From Roseomonas sp. CECT 9278 (lineage in GTDB: Bacteria; Pseudomonadota; Alphaproteobacteria; Acetobacterales; Acetobacteraceae): a DNA stretch of 64,000 bases. A model generated the notes under the pieces. That model did no database searches, was not told where the DNA came from, and saw nothing but the letters and a program-made list of their open reading frames with translations. Shown piece after piece: positions 8,087 through 17,160 of the stretch (position 1 is its first letter; every line of letters starts with the position of its first letter). The position numbers and the translations under genes were made by a program. The DNA lies in the NCBI RefSeq assembly GCF_918698155.1, contig NZ_CAKKLX010000016.1:29988-93987 (forward strand). The letters are read 5' to 3'.

Positions 8087-9282
8087 GCGGCGAGCACGCC
8101 GGCCTCGCGCAGCCGCGCGATCAGCGCCGGCGCGTCGCAGCCGGGATGGGCGCCGCGCAACTCGGCCTCGGTCACCGCGGGGCGGGCGACGATCCAGGCG
8201 GCGGCCTCGACCTCGGGCAGGGTCATGGCGACGATGCCCGTGGGCGTGCGCAGGCCGAACTCGGTGCCGCGCCTGACCGGCCTGGCCTCCGCGACCACGC
8301 GGAAGGACGGCGCAGCGGGCGTGCCGGCGGCGCCGTCGCGCGCCGCGAGCAGGTCGTAGCCACCGCGCTGGAAGCGGTAGTCGCGCACGAAGGCGGCCAG
8401 CACGTCCTGCACCTTCGCATCGCGCGCCAGCGCGGCCAGGCGGTCGCCGAGCAGCGCCGTGCGCGCCGCCAGCGCGTCGGCCGCCGCGGCGGAGCCATCC
8501 TGGCGCGGCAGCGGCTTGCGGAAGTCGGCGTCATACAGCGCGCGTTCCACCAGAACGTTCAGCACATCCATCCCCAGCGGGGCATGGACGCCATAGGCGA
8601 CATGGACGGAATTCGGCGCTTCCGCCAGCGCATCGTGGTACCAGCCGCGCGGCAGGTACAGGATGTCGCCGCGCCTGAGCGTGACCTGGCCGCGCAGCGC
8701 GCCCTTGGCCTGGTCATGGTGGTCCTGCTTCTGGCCGCGGAAGGCAGGGTGCGGGATCGGCCATTCGGCGCGGCCTTCCCAGATGTTCCAGGTCTTCTCG
8801 CCCTCCACCTGCACCGCCCAGACATCGTGGGTGTCGTAGTGCGAATGGAACGCCTTGTGCGACTGCCACGAGATATAGACGTTGGCCTGCGCCTTGCCGA
8901 AGCCTGCGCCTTCCAGCGCGTCCGACACGGCGGCCAGGCCGGGTGTCAGGCTGTCCACGTCGTTCATCACGACCGACGCACCGCGCCGGACCCAGTCCTG
9001 CACCTTGGCCGCCACCGGCTGGAGCACCTGCGCGCGATCGCGCGAGACCGCCTTCACGCTGTAGCTGGCCGGCGGCACCGGCGCGCTGTCCAGCACCAGC
9101 TTCAGGCTGGTCTCGGTCCAGGCATGCGTCATGTCGAGCAGCCGGTTGATGCCCGCCCAGTCGAGCACGCCGGCGAACTTGTCCGGGCTGCCCTGGATGT
9201 GCAGCGGCGCGCGGTCGTAGTGGTCGGCCAGGAACCGTTCGGGCGTGACCGGCGACAGCAGGTCCTGCAACGTCATCTTCAT
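8083..9282 (-). CDS. JmjC/cupin-4 family oxygenase (ribosomal-oxygenase-like)
   Basis: This 399-aa protein shows the double-stranded beta-helix iron site of cupin-4/JmjC enzymes: H148-x-D150 in HSHYDTHDVW and distal H227 in SVHVAYG, with PRGWYHDA between them. Bacterial relatives such as the E. coli ribosomal oxygenase hydroxylate an arginine of ribosomal protein uL16 using 2-oxoglutarate and O2; whether this protein has that target is not shown. An AGGA eight bases upstream supports the ATG at 9282 rather than the earlier ATG at 9291. Its stop overlaps the OmpA-like gene start. Confidence 0.82.
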   Translation of the reverse strand: MKMTLQDLLSPVTPERFLADHYDRAPLHIQGSPDKFAGVLDWAGINRLLDMTHAWTETSLKLVLDSAPVPPASYSVKAVSRDRAQVLQPVAAKVQDWVRRGASVVMNDVDSLTPGLAAVSDALEGAGFGKAQANVYISWQSHKAFHSHYDTHDVWAVQVEGEKTWNIWEGRAEWPIPHPAFRGQKQDHHDQAKGALRGQVTLRRGDILYLPRGWYHDALAEAPNSVHVAYGVHAPLGMDVLNVLVERALYDADFRKPLPRQDGSAAAADALAARTALLGDRLAALARDAKVQDVLAAFVRDYRFQRGGYDLLAARDGAAGTPAAPSFRVVAEARPVRRGTEFGLRTPTGIVAMTLPEVEAAAWIVARPAVTEAELRGAHPGCDAPALIARLREAGVLAA

Positions 9283-9384
9283 GCGGCGCATCCTAGCCTG
9301 CCCGGCCGCGGTGCGTCAGGGTCAAGTCTGGACGCGGCAAGGCCCGCCGGCGCAGGCTGGCGCGGCGGCGAAACGGAGGAAACC

Positions 9385-12300
9385 ATGGCGAACGACATGC
9401 CGGGCGCGGCGGATACCACCCGTGCCGAGGTCCTGCGCGCGGCCGATGAAGCCCTGGCGCGCCTGGCGCCCGCCCTGCCGCCGGACGCCGCCCGCCTGCT
9501 GCGCGACCTGCACGCCGCGGTGCCGACGCCCGAACTCGCCGCCGAACCGCCCGAGGCGCTGGCCGCCGCCGCCGCGTCCCTGTTTGCCTTCGCGCAGGAC
9601 CGCAGCCCGGGCGTCGCCAAGGTCCGCGTGCTGCCGCCCGGCCCGGGCAACGGCCCGCGCCCGGTGGCCGAGGTCGTCACCGACGACATGCCCTTCCTGG
9701 TCGATTCGGTGCTGGCCGCGCTGGCGCTGCATGGGCGCGCGGTCGCGTCCCTGCTGCACCCCATCGTGCGCGTGCAGCGCGATGCGGCAGGGCAATTGGT
9801 GGCGATCGACGGCGCATCCCCGGCGCGCGAGAGCATGATGCGGGTGACCCTGGGTGCCGCCGGCCCCGTGCTGTCCGGCACGCCACCGCGCGGCACCGAG
9901 GGGCTCGATGCGCTGGAAGCCGCGCTGGTGCGTGCCATGGCGGATGTGCGCGCCGCCACCGCGGGCTTCCCGGCCATGCTCGCGCTGCTGCGCGGCGCCG
10001 AGGCCGAGGTCGCCGCCCCGGGCGGGCCCGAGGCCGACGAGGCCGCCGCCTTCCTGCGCTGGCTGGTCGAGGAGAACTTCGTCCTGCTCGGCCATCGTCG
10101 CTTCACCGTCGGGCCGGACGGGGCGATCAGCGTGGTGGCGGCGGAGAATCTGGGCCTGCTGACCGACGCCGCCGTGCCGGTCTTCGACGCCTTGCGCGAC
10201 CTGTCCGCGATTCCGCCGGCGGTGCGTGGCGCGCTGGCGAACCCGACGCCGGTGACCGTTGCCAAGGCGAACATGCGCGCGACCGTGCATCGCCCGCAGC
10301 ATGCCGACGTGGTGGCGACGCGCATCTTCGACGCCGCCGGCCAGGTGGTGGGCGGGCGGCTGTTCCTCGGCCTGTTCGCGGCGGCGGCGTACAACCGCAA
10401 TCCGCGGTCGATCCCGCTGCTGCGGCGCAAATGCGACACCATCCTGGAGATGGCCGGCGTCGAGCCCGACAGCCATGACGGGCGCGCGCTGCGCAACATC
10501 CTGGACACCTGGCCGCGCGACGAGCTGTTCCAGGCGCCGGAGGCGGCGATCCTGGCCGGGGCGCGCCGCGCGCTCGACCTCACCATCCGTCCGCGCGCCG
10601 CGCTGATCGTCCGGCACGACCCGTTCGAACGCTTCGTCTCCGCCATCGCCTGGCTGCCGCGCGACACCTTCGACACGCGCCTGCGCGAACGCGTGGGGCA
10701 GACCGTGGCGCGCGCCTATGACGGGCGGTTGTCAGCCTACTACATCGCGCTCGGCGACGCGCCGCTGGCGCGGGTGCACTACATCGTCGCGACGCGACCC
10801 GGCGCGGTGCCCCATGTCGATGTCGGCGCGCTGGAAGCCGCCATCGCGCAGGCTGCGCGCGGCTTCGCCGAGCGGCTGTCGGAGGCGCTGTCGGCGACGC
10901 GCGGCGAAGCCGAGGCCGCCGCCGTGCTGGCCCGCTGGCGTGACGCCTTCCCCGGCGCCTATCGCGAGGCGACGACCGCAGCGCAGGGGGTTGCCGACAT
11001 CCTGCTCGCGGAACGCGCGATCGCCGCGGGGGGCGCGCGCGCCGACCTGCAGCGCGCACCTGGCGCCGGGCCGCGGTCGCTGACGCTGCGCCTGGCCAAT
11101 CCAGCCGCGCCGTTGGCGCTGGCGGATGCGCTGCCGCTGTTCGAAAGCCTCGACCTGCGGGCGATCGAGGAGCAGCCCTACCTGCTGGCGCCCGTGCAGG
11201 CGCCGCAGGTCGTGCTGCATGTCTATCGGCTGGAGGCCGGCGCCGATTGCCCCGAGGATCGGTTCGACGAAATCCTCGGTGCCCTGGGCGCGCTGCTGGA
11301 GGGCTCGGCGGAAGCCGATGGCTTCAACCGCCTGGTGCTGCGGGCCGGGCTCGACTGGCGCGAATGCTGGCTGCTGCGCGCAATGTTCCGCTGGGCCAAG
11401 CAGGTCGGTTTTCCCTTCGCGCAGGCCTCGGTGGAGGCGGCGTTGTCCGCGCATCCTGAGGCCGCGCGGCTGCTGGTCGAGATCTTCCACCGCCGCTTCG
11501 ACCCCGCCGCGACGGATCGCGACACGTCCAAGGCCGAGGCCGCCTGGGCGATGCTGCTCGATGCCGTCGAGAACCCCGACGAGGACCGCATCCTGACGCG
11601 CCTGCGCGTCACGCTCGACGCGATGCTGCGGACCAATTTCTTCCAGGGCAAGGACTACCTGGCCTTCAAGCTGGACAGCGCGCTGGCCGGCGAGATGCCG
11701 GCACCGCGCCCCTGGCGCGAGATCTTCGTGCATTCCCCGCGCATGGAAGGCTGCCACCTGCGCGCCGGCCCGGTGGCGCGCGGCGGCATCCGCTGGTCCG
11801 ACCGGCGGGAGGATTTCCGCACCGAGATCCTCGGCCTGATGAAGGCGCAGCGGCTCAAGAACGTCATCATCGTGCCGACCGGGGCGAAGGGCGGCTTCGT
11901 GCTGAAGCACCCGCCGCCGATGACCGACCGCGAGGCGTTCCAGGCCGAGGGCATCGCCTGCTACCGCACGCTGGTGCGCTCCATGCTGGACCTGGCGGAC
12001 AACTACCAGGGCACGGCGGTGGTGACGCCGCCGGGCATCGTGCGGCGCGATGGCGACGACCCCTATATCGTCGCCGCCGCCGACAAGGGCACCGCGACCT
12101 TCAGCGACATCGCGAACGGGCTGTCGGCTGAATATGGCTTCTGGCTCGGCGATGCCTTCGCGAGCGGTGGTTCCGCCGGCTACGACCACAAGGGCATGGG
12201 CATCACCGCGCGCGGCGCCTGGGTGATGATCGACCGGCATTTCCAGGAAGTGCTCGGTCGTTCCGTGCAGGATGCGCCCTTCGACATGGTGGGCGTCGGC

Positions 12301-14055
12301 GACATGTCGGGCGACGTGTTCGGCAATGGGCTGCTGGTGTCGCGCCAGACGCGGCTGCGCGCGGCCTTCGACCATCGCCACATCTTCCTCGATCCCTCGC
12401 CCGATCCCGCGGTGTCGTTTGCCGAGCGCGAGCGGCTGTTCCGCCTGCCGCGGTCCTCCTGGGCGGATTACGAGGCGCGGCTGATCAGCGAGGGCGGCGG
12501 GGTCTTCGCGCGCACTGCGAAGTCATTGCCGCTGAGCGCGCAGGCGCAGGCCATGCTGGGCATCGCCGCGGACCGCGCGGAACCCGCCGCCATCATGCAG
12601 GCGATCCTGCGGATGGAAGCGGACCTGCTCTATTTCGGCGGCATCGGCACCTATGTGAAGGCCGCCACCGAGACGCAGGCCGATGCCGGCGACCGCGCCA
12701 ACGACGCCATCCGCATCGACGGCGCGCAGATCCGCGCGCGCATCGTCGGCGAGGGGGCGAATCTCGGCGTGACGCAGGCCGGCCGCATCGAGGCGGCGCG
12801 TCTGGGCATCCGCATCAACACCGATGCGCTCGACAATTCCGCCGGTGTCTCGACCTCGGACCACGAGGTGAACATCAAGATCCTGCTCGCGGATGCCGAG
12901 GCCGATGGCGTGCTGACGCGGCGCAACCGCGACGAATTGCTGCGCGAGATGACCGACGAGGTCGCCGCCCTGGTGCTGCGCGACAACGCCCAGCAATCCA
13001 TCGCCGTCACGCTGGAAGCGATGGGCGGCGCGGAGGACCTGCCCGCCCAGGCGGTGCTGATGGAGCGGCTGGAACAGGCCGGGCTGCTCGACCGCGCGGT
13101 GGCGGGGCTGCCCGATGCGGCCGGCATGGCGCGGCGCATCGGTGCCGGCGATGCGCTGACCCGCCCCGAGATTGCGGCGCTGCTGCCCTTCGCGAAGCTG
13201 TGGCTGACCGATGCGCTGGCGGAGTCCACCCTGCCCGACGAACCGGCGCTGCTGCCCGCGCTGATGGCGTATTTCCCGCGGCCCTTGCAGGAAGGCTATG
13301 CGCGCTTCGCCGAACGCCATCGGCTGCGCCGCGACCTGGTGGCGACCATCGTGGCGAATGCGGTGGCCAACCGGCTGGGCTGCGCGGCGCTGGCGCGGCT
13401 GACCATGGCGGCCGACCCGGTCGCGGCCTGCCGCGCCGCGCTGCTGGCGGCCGAGGCCTTCGGCCTGGAAGCCGCCTGCGATGCGATCGACGCGGCCGAT
13501 GCGCCGGCCGACACGCGGCTTGCCGCGCTGCTGTCGCTGCGGCGCCTGCAGGAAGCGGCGGCGCAGGACCTGCTTGCTGCTCCCGCGCAGCCGCTGGAGG
13601 AAGCCTTGGCCGCACTGCGGCCGGGGATTGCCGCGCTGGCGGCGGCCGCTGCCGCACATGCCGCACCGGCGCCGGGGCTGCCGGCGGATGCCGGGCTGCT
13701 GGCGGCGGCCGCGCCTCGGCTGGCGGCCGCACCCGCGGTGGTGCGCCTGGCCGGGCGGGCCGGGGTGGATGCGGCGGCGGCGGCGGCGGCCTGGGGCGAG
13801 GTGGAATCCCGCTTCGCGCTCGATACCCTGCGCGGTGCGATCGCCGCGGCGCCCGCACCCGGCGCCTTCGGCCCGCGCGCGCGCGCCGCGCTGGCCGAGG
13901 AAGTCGGCGCCAGCCAGGCCCACCTGGCGGCCCTGCATCTGCGCGGCCAGGCGCCGGAGGCGGCGCATGTCGCCGCACTGGTGCGCGATGCGGCGGGGGC
14001 GCGGGACCTGGCAGCGGTGACGGTGGCGGTGCGGGCGCTGGCGCGGGTCGGCTAG
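9385..14055 (+). CDS. NAD-specific glutamate dehydrogenase, large (180-kDa class)
   Basis: This 1556-aa protein is the large bacterial NAD-GDH (PF05088 type), which deaminates glutamate to 2-oxoglutarate and ammonia in amino-acid catabolism. The N-terminal half holds ACT-like regulatory modules. The catalytic part starts near residue 790 with GPVARGGIRWSDR, then PTGAKGGFV with the catalytic-lysine region, GTATFSDIAN, and the nucleotide-binding VGVGDMSGDVFGNG. Length is typical (about 1550-1620). GGAGGA at 9375-9380 fixes the ATG at 9385, although the frame is open from 8047. It is a monocistronic gene ending in the convergent gap that holds structured element copy A. Confidence 0.95.
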   Translation: MANDMPGAADTTRAEVLRAADEALARLAPALPPDAARLLRDLHAAVPTPELAAEPPEALAAAAASLFAFAQDRSPGVAKVRVLPPGPGNGPRPVAEVVTDDMPFLVDSVLAALALHGRAVASLLHPIVRVQRDAAGQLVAIDGASPARESMMRVTLGAAGPVLSGTPPRGTEGLDALEAALVRAMADVRAATAGFPAMLALLRGAEAEVAAPGGPEADEAAAFLRWLVEENFVLLGHRRFTVGPDGAISVVAAENLGLLTDAAVPVFDALRDLSAIPPAVRGALANPTPVTVAKANMRATVHRPQHADVVATRIFDAAGQVVGGRLFLGLFAAAAYNRNPRSIPLLRRKCDTILEMAGVEPDSHDGRALRNILDTWPRDELFQAPEAAILAGARRALDLTIRPRAALIVRHDPFERFVSAIAWLPRDTFDTRLRERVGQTVARAYDGRLSAYYIALGDAPLARVHYIVATRPGAVPHVDVGALEAAIAQAARGFAERLSEALSATRGEAEAAAVLARWRDAFPGAYREATTAAQGVADILLAERAIAAGGARADLQRAPGAGPRSLTLRLANPAAPLALADALPLFESLDLRAIEEQPYLLAPVQAPQVVLHVYRLEAGADCPEDRFDEILGALGALLEGSAEADGFNRLVLRAGLDWRECWLLRAMFRWAKQVGFPFAQASVEAALSAHPEAARLLVEIFHRRFDPAATDRDTSKAEAAWAMLLDAVENPDEDRILTRLRVTLDAMLRTNFFQGKDYLAFKLDSALAGEMPAPRPWREIFVHSPRMEGCHLRAGPVARGGIRWSDRREDFRTEILGLMKAQRLKNVIIVPTGAKGGFVLKHPPPMTDREAFQAEGIACYRTLVRSMLDLADNYQGTAVVTPPGIVRRDGDDPYIVAAADKGTATFSDIANGLSAEYGFWLGDAFASGGSAGYDHKGMGITARGAWVMIDRHFQEVLGRSVQDAPFDMVGVGDMSGDVFGNGLLVSRQTRLRAAFDHRHIFLDPSPDPAVSFAERERLFRLPRSSWADYEARLISEGGGVFARTAKSLPLSAQAQAMLGIAADRAEPAAIMQAILRMEADLLYFGGIGTYVKAATETQADAGDRANDAIRIDGAQIRARIVGEGANLGVTQAGRIEAARLGIRINTDALDNSAGVSTSDHEVNIKILLADAEADGVLTRRNRDELLREMTDEVAALVLRDNAQQSIAVTLEAMGGAEDLPAQAVLMERLEQAGLLDRAVAGLPDAAGMARRIGAGDALTRPEIAALLPFAKLWLTDALAESTLPDEPALLPALMAYFPRPLQEGYARFAERHRLRRDLVATIVANAVANRLGCAALARLTMAADPVAACRAALLAAEAFGLEAACDAIDAADAPADTRLAALLSLRRLQEAAAQDLLAAPAQPLEEALAALRPGIAALAAAAAAHAAPAPGLPADAGLLAAAAPRLAAAPAVVRLAGRAGVDAAAAAAAWGEVESRFALDTLRGAIAAAPAPGAFGPRARAALAEEVGASQAHLAALHLRGQAPEAAHVAALVRDAAGARDLAAVTVAVRALARVG

Positions 14056-14057
14056 AA

Positions 14058-14104
14058 CAGACCCCGATCGGGTGGAATCACACGATCGGGTGAAGAGGCT
14101 CGCG
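14058..14104 (+). repeat. Dispersed structured element, copy A
   Basis: Left arm CCCGATCGGGTG (14063-14074), loop GAAT, right arm CACACGATCGGG (14079-14090); 11 of 12 positions pair. The tail TGAAGAGGCTCGC follows, and CAGAC precedes. The same design occurs at 15733-15786 and, inverted, at 31211-31277, with different but still complementary arm sequences. This copy lies between the convergent ends of the glutamate dehydrogenase and GMC genes. Confidence 0.75.
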
Positions 14105-14112
14105 AAACGGCG

Positions 14113-15702
14113 CTACGCGGCGTCCTCGCGGATCATCGCCGCACCCTTCTCGCCGATCATGATGGTCGGCGCATTGGTGTTGCCGGTGGTCAGCGTCGGC
14201 ATCACCGAGGCGTCGATCACCCGCAGCCCGTCGAAGCCGCGCAGGCGCAGGCGGCTGTCCACCACGGCGTCCGGCCCCTCGCCCATGCGGCAGGTGCCCA
14301 CCGGGTGGTAGATCGTGGTGCCGTATTGGCGGTTGAAGGCGAGCAATTCGTCATCCGACGCCACGCCCGGCCCGGGCAGGATTTCCTGCACGCTGTGCCG
14401 CGCGATGGCGGGCTGCGCAAAGATGTCGCGCACCATGCGGATGCCGGCCGCCAGCAACGCCTGGTCGGATCGCGCCGAGAGGTAGTTCGGCCGGATCGCC
14501 GGCTTCTCGAACGGATCGGCCGAGCGCGCCAGCACCGACCCGCGGCTGTCCGGCTTCACCGGGCAGATGGCGCAGGTCATGCCGGGTTCCTTCTCCAGCA
14601 CGCCGAAGGTGCCGAGCGCGTAGGAGGCCGGCGTGAACAGCAATTGCAGGTCGGGGCTTTCCAGCCCCTCGCGCGACCGCGCAAACACCTGCGCGGTGGT
14701 GACGCCGAAGGTCAGCGCGCCAGTGCCGCGCAGGACGAAGCGCGCGACCTCGCCGGCCAGCCGGAGGCCACGCGCGAGCTGGTTGGTGCTGAGCCCGTCC
14801 TTCACGCGATGCTGCACGCGGGAGACGAAGTGGTCCTGGAGGTTCGCGCCGACCGCCGGCATGTCCGCCAGCACATCGATGCCCAGCGCGCGCAGGTGGT
14901 CGGCCGGGCCGATGCCCGAGACCTGCAGCACATGCGGCGAATTCACCGCGCCGCCGGACAGGATGGTCTCGCGCGCCGCGAAGATGCGGTGCAGCGCGCC
15001 GCCCTGGCGGTATTCCGCACCGATGCAGCGGCGCCCGTCGAACAGCAGGCGACTGACCTGGGCTTCGGTGATGACCCGCACGCGGTCGCCGGCGCCACGC
15101 AGGTAGGTGCGCGCGGTCGACCCACGCCAGCGGCCGACGCGCGTCATCTGCGAATAGCCCGCGCCCTCCTGGTCCTCGCCGTTCAGGTCGGCGCGGAAGG
15201 GGTGGCCGGCCTGCTGCGCGGCCTCGATGAAGCGGTGGGTCAACGGCAGGATGGTGCGGTAGTCCTCGACCTGGAGCGGGCCGTCGGTGCCGCGGATCGC
15301 GGGGTCGCCGCCGTTGCGGTAGGTCTCGGACTGGCGGAAATGCGGCAGCACGTCCTGCCATGACCAGCCGCGGCAGCCCATCTGCGCCCAGATGTCGAAA
15401 TCCGCCGGATTGCCGCGGACGTACAGCATGCCGTTGATCGACGACGTGCCGCCCAGCGTGCGCCCGCGCGGCCAGCGGATCTCGCGGCCGTTCACCGCCT
15501 GGTCGGGTTCCGCGACATAGCCCCAGTTCATCAGCGACTGGTTCTGCAGCAGCTTCAGCATCCCCGCGGGGATGTGGATCCAGGGGTGGCGGTCACGCGG
15601 CCCGGCTTCGAGCAGCGTGACCCGCGCGCCGGTCTCGGACAGTCGCGCCGCAACGACGCAGCCGGCCGATCCGGCACCGATGACAAGGTAGTCGGTGTCC
15701 AT
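14113..15702 (-). CDS. GMC-family FAD oxidoreductase (choline-dehydrogenase-like)
   Basis: The 529-aa product starts with the FAD-binding Rossmann motif VIGAGSAGCVVAARLSE and contains the GMC signatures GRTLGGTSSINGMLYVRG and GAVNSPHVLQVSGIGP. The C-terminal active-site His lies in YHPVGTCRMG, followed by NTNAPTIMIGEKGA. GMC enzymes oxidise alcohols (choline, glucose, PEG, aryl alcohols) to aldehydes; the substrate here is unknown. GGAGG seven bases before the ATG at 15702 sets the start, since the frame remains open into the repeat upstream. The gene is bracketed by two copies of the structured element in direct orientation. Confidence 0.9.
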   Translation of the reverse strand: MDTDYLVIGAGSAGCVVAARLSETGARVTLLEAGPRDRHPWIHIPAGMLKLLQNQSLMNWGYVAEPDQAVNGREIRWPRGRTLGGTSSINGMLYVRGNPADFDIWAQMGCRGWSWQDVLPHFRQSETYRNGGDPAIRGTDGPLQVEDYRTILPLTHRFIEAAQQAGHPFRADLNGEDQEGAGYSQMTRVGRWRGSTARTYLRGAGDRVRVITEAQVSRLLFDGRRCIGAEYRQGGALHRIFAARETILSGGAVNSPHVLQVSGIGPADHLRALGIDVLADMPAVGANLQDHFVSRVQHRVKDGLSTNQLARGLRLAGEVARFVLRGTGALTFGVTTAQVFARSREGLESPDLQLLFTPASYALGTFGVLEKEPGMTCAICPVKPDSRGSVLARSADPFEKPAIRPNYLSARSDQALLAAGIRMVRDIFAQPAIARHSVQEILPGPGVASDDELLAFNRQYGTTIYHPVGTCRMGEGPDAVVDSRLRLRGFDGLRVIDASVMPTLTTGNTNAPTIMIGEKGAAMIREDAA

Positions 15703-15732
15703 CCCATGGCCTCCGGGGCCTGCGACCGAGGG

Positions 15733-15786
15733 CAGGTCCCGATCAGAGGGAATCATCTGACCGGGTGAAGATGCTCGCAAGAGCAT
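15733..15786 (+). repeat. Dispersed structured element, copy B (two hairpins)
   Basis: CAGGT precedes left arm CCCGATCAGAGG (15738-15749), loop GAAT and right arm CATCTGACCGGG (15754-15765), with 10 of 12 positions paired. The constant tail TGAAGATGCTCGC follows. A second small hairpin, ATGCTC and GAGCAT around a GCAA tetraloop, spans 15771-15786. The copy sits between the stop of the thioesterase gene (minus strand) and the start of the GMC gene. Confidence 0.75.
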
Positions 15787-15830
15787 AGGACTAGAGACGT
15801 TGCAGCGAGCGAAGGCGAGCGGAAGCGGCG

Positions 15831-16292
15831 CTAGGCGTTGAAATCGACGCCTTCGAAGCGGCCGAGGGCGTCGCGCATGCCGGCCGGGATCGGGATCGGG
15901 CGGCGTGTCGCCTGGTCGGTCAGCACCCAGACGATCTCGCCGGTGGCGAGCAGCGTGTCCGCGCCCTTCGGGAAGATGGCGGGCTGGAACGCCACGGATG
16001 ACCGCCCGATGCGCGTGCAGCGCGCGCCGATGTCGATCTCGGCGCGCCGGCCCACCGCCACCTTGTATTCGACCAGGCCGCGGACGACGTGGAAATCGGC
16101 GCCTGGCACGCGCATGTCGTCGCCGTAGCCGGCGGCGCGGATGTAGTCCGACACCGCCTCGTCGTACCAGGTCAGGTAATGCGCGTTGAACACGATGCCC
16201 TGGGTGTCGAGCTCGACGTAGCGGACCTTGTGTTCGTAGAAGAAGCGGAAGTCGGCGCGGGTGGGCAGACCCGCGCCCGCGCCGTCCCGCAT
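15831..16292 (-). CDS. 4HBT-family acyl-CoA thioesterase
   Basis: This 153-aa hot-dog-fold protein has the 4-hydroxybenzoyl-CoA thioesterase signature: V-x-Y-x-E-x-D-x2-G-I-V-F-N-A-H-Y (VRYVELDTQGIVFNAHYLTWYDEA), where the Asp of the ELD segment is the expected catalytic residue. It would hydrolyse an acyl-CoA to free acid and CoA. The ATG at 16292 overlaps the TGA of the upstream aldolase gene (ATGA), so the two are coupled. The longer frame to 16334 adds only Gly-rich sequence inside the aldolase gene. Confidence 0.85.
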   Translation of the reverse strand: MRDGAGAGLPTRADFRFFYEHKVRYVELDTQGIVFNAHYLTWYDEAVSDYIRAAGYGDDMRVPGADFHVVRGLVEYKVAVGRRAEIDIGARCTRIGRSSVAFQPAIFPKGADTLLATGEIVWVLTDQATRRPIPIPAGMRDALGRFEGVDFNA

Positions 16293-17050
16293 CAGCCCCG
16301 CGCCGCCTTCACCGCCGCCGTCGCGGCCTGGCACATCAGCCCGACCTCATTGGCGATGGTGACCAGCTTGAAGCCCTTCTTGATCATCTTGTTGGCATAG
16401 GCCGGGCTGCCGTTGTGCAGGCCGGCAGCGATGCCGCGCTTGGCGGTCTCGGCCAGCAGCTTGTCGTAGATGCCCAGGATGAACGGGTCCTCGACATCGA
16501 GCTTGGGTTCGAGGCCGTAGGAGAAGGACAGGTCCGACGGGCCGACATAGATGCCGTCGATGCCGGGCACGTCGAGGATCTTCTCGATGTTCTCGATCGC
16601 GGTCTTGGTCTCGATCATCGGGATGACCAGGATCTCGTCATTGGCGGTCTTCTGGTAGCCGCCCGAGGAACCATAAGCGCCCGCACGGATCGGGCCGTTG
16701 GAGCGCGTGCCGGCCGGCGGGTACTTGCAGTACTGCACCAGGGCGCGGGCCTCTTCCTCGGTGTTCACCATCGGGCAGATCACGCCGTAGGCGCCGGCGT
16801 CGAGCACCTTGCCCACGATGCCGGGTTCGTTCCACGGCACGCGCACCATCGGCACCGCGCCGGAGGGCTGGATGCCCTGGAAACAGGCGACGCAGGACAG
16901 GTAGTCCTGCACGCCGTGCTGCATGTCGACGGTGACGGAATCCCAGCCGCACTTGGAATACATCTCGGCGCTGAACGCGTTCGGGATGGCGAGCCACCCG
17001 TTCACCACGGCCTTGCCGGCCTTCCACGCTTCCTTGACCGCATTCGCCAT
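16292..17050 (-). CDS. HpcH/HpaI-family class II aldolase
   Basis: This 252-aa TIM-barrel enzyme has the HpcH pattern: VDMQHG with catalytic H45, MVRVPW with R70, metal ligands E147 (MIETKTAIENI) and D173 (YVGPSDLSFSYG). The family performs retro-aldol cleavage of 2-keto-4-hydroxy acids to pyruvate and an aldehyde (4-hydroxy-2-oxo-heptanedioate, 2-keto-3-deoxy sugars). Coupling with the downstream thioesterase suggests both act in one degradative route, but no other pathway gene adjoins them. It is divergent from the guanidino-modifying enzyme gene at 17161. Confidence 0.88.
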   Translation of the reverse strand: MANAVKEAWKAGKAVVNGWLAIPNAFSAEMYSKCGWDSVTVDMQHGVQDYLSCVACFQGIQPSGAVPMVRVPWNEPGIVGKVLDAGAYGVICPMVNTEEEARALVQYCKYPPAGTRSNGPIRAGAYGSSGGYQKTANDEILVIPMIETKTAIENIEKILDVPGIDGIYVGPSDLSFSYGLEPKLDVEDPFILGIYDKLLAETAKRGIAAGLHNGSPAYANKMIKKGFKLVTIANEVGLMCQAATAAVKAARG

Positions 17051-17160
17051 GGCGCCGTTTCCTCTGTGCTGGCTGCTATGGCGCGGACGCTAGGACGGGG
17101 TCCGGGGCGCGTCAAACGCGCGGCTGGACGGTCAGTCCTGCGCGCGGCAGGGTGCGCGGC

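Noticed and set aside
14056..14112. Copy A as a simple intrinsic terminator for the glutamate dehydrogenase
   Set aside because: No U-tract follows the stem on either strand, and the constant loop and tail shared with the other copies point to a repeat element instead.
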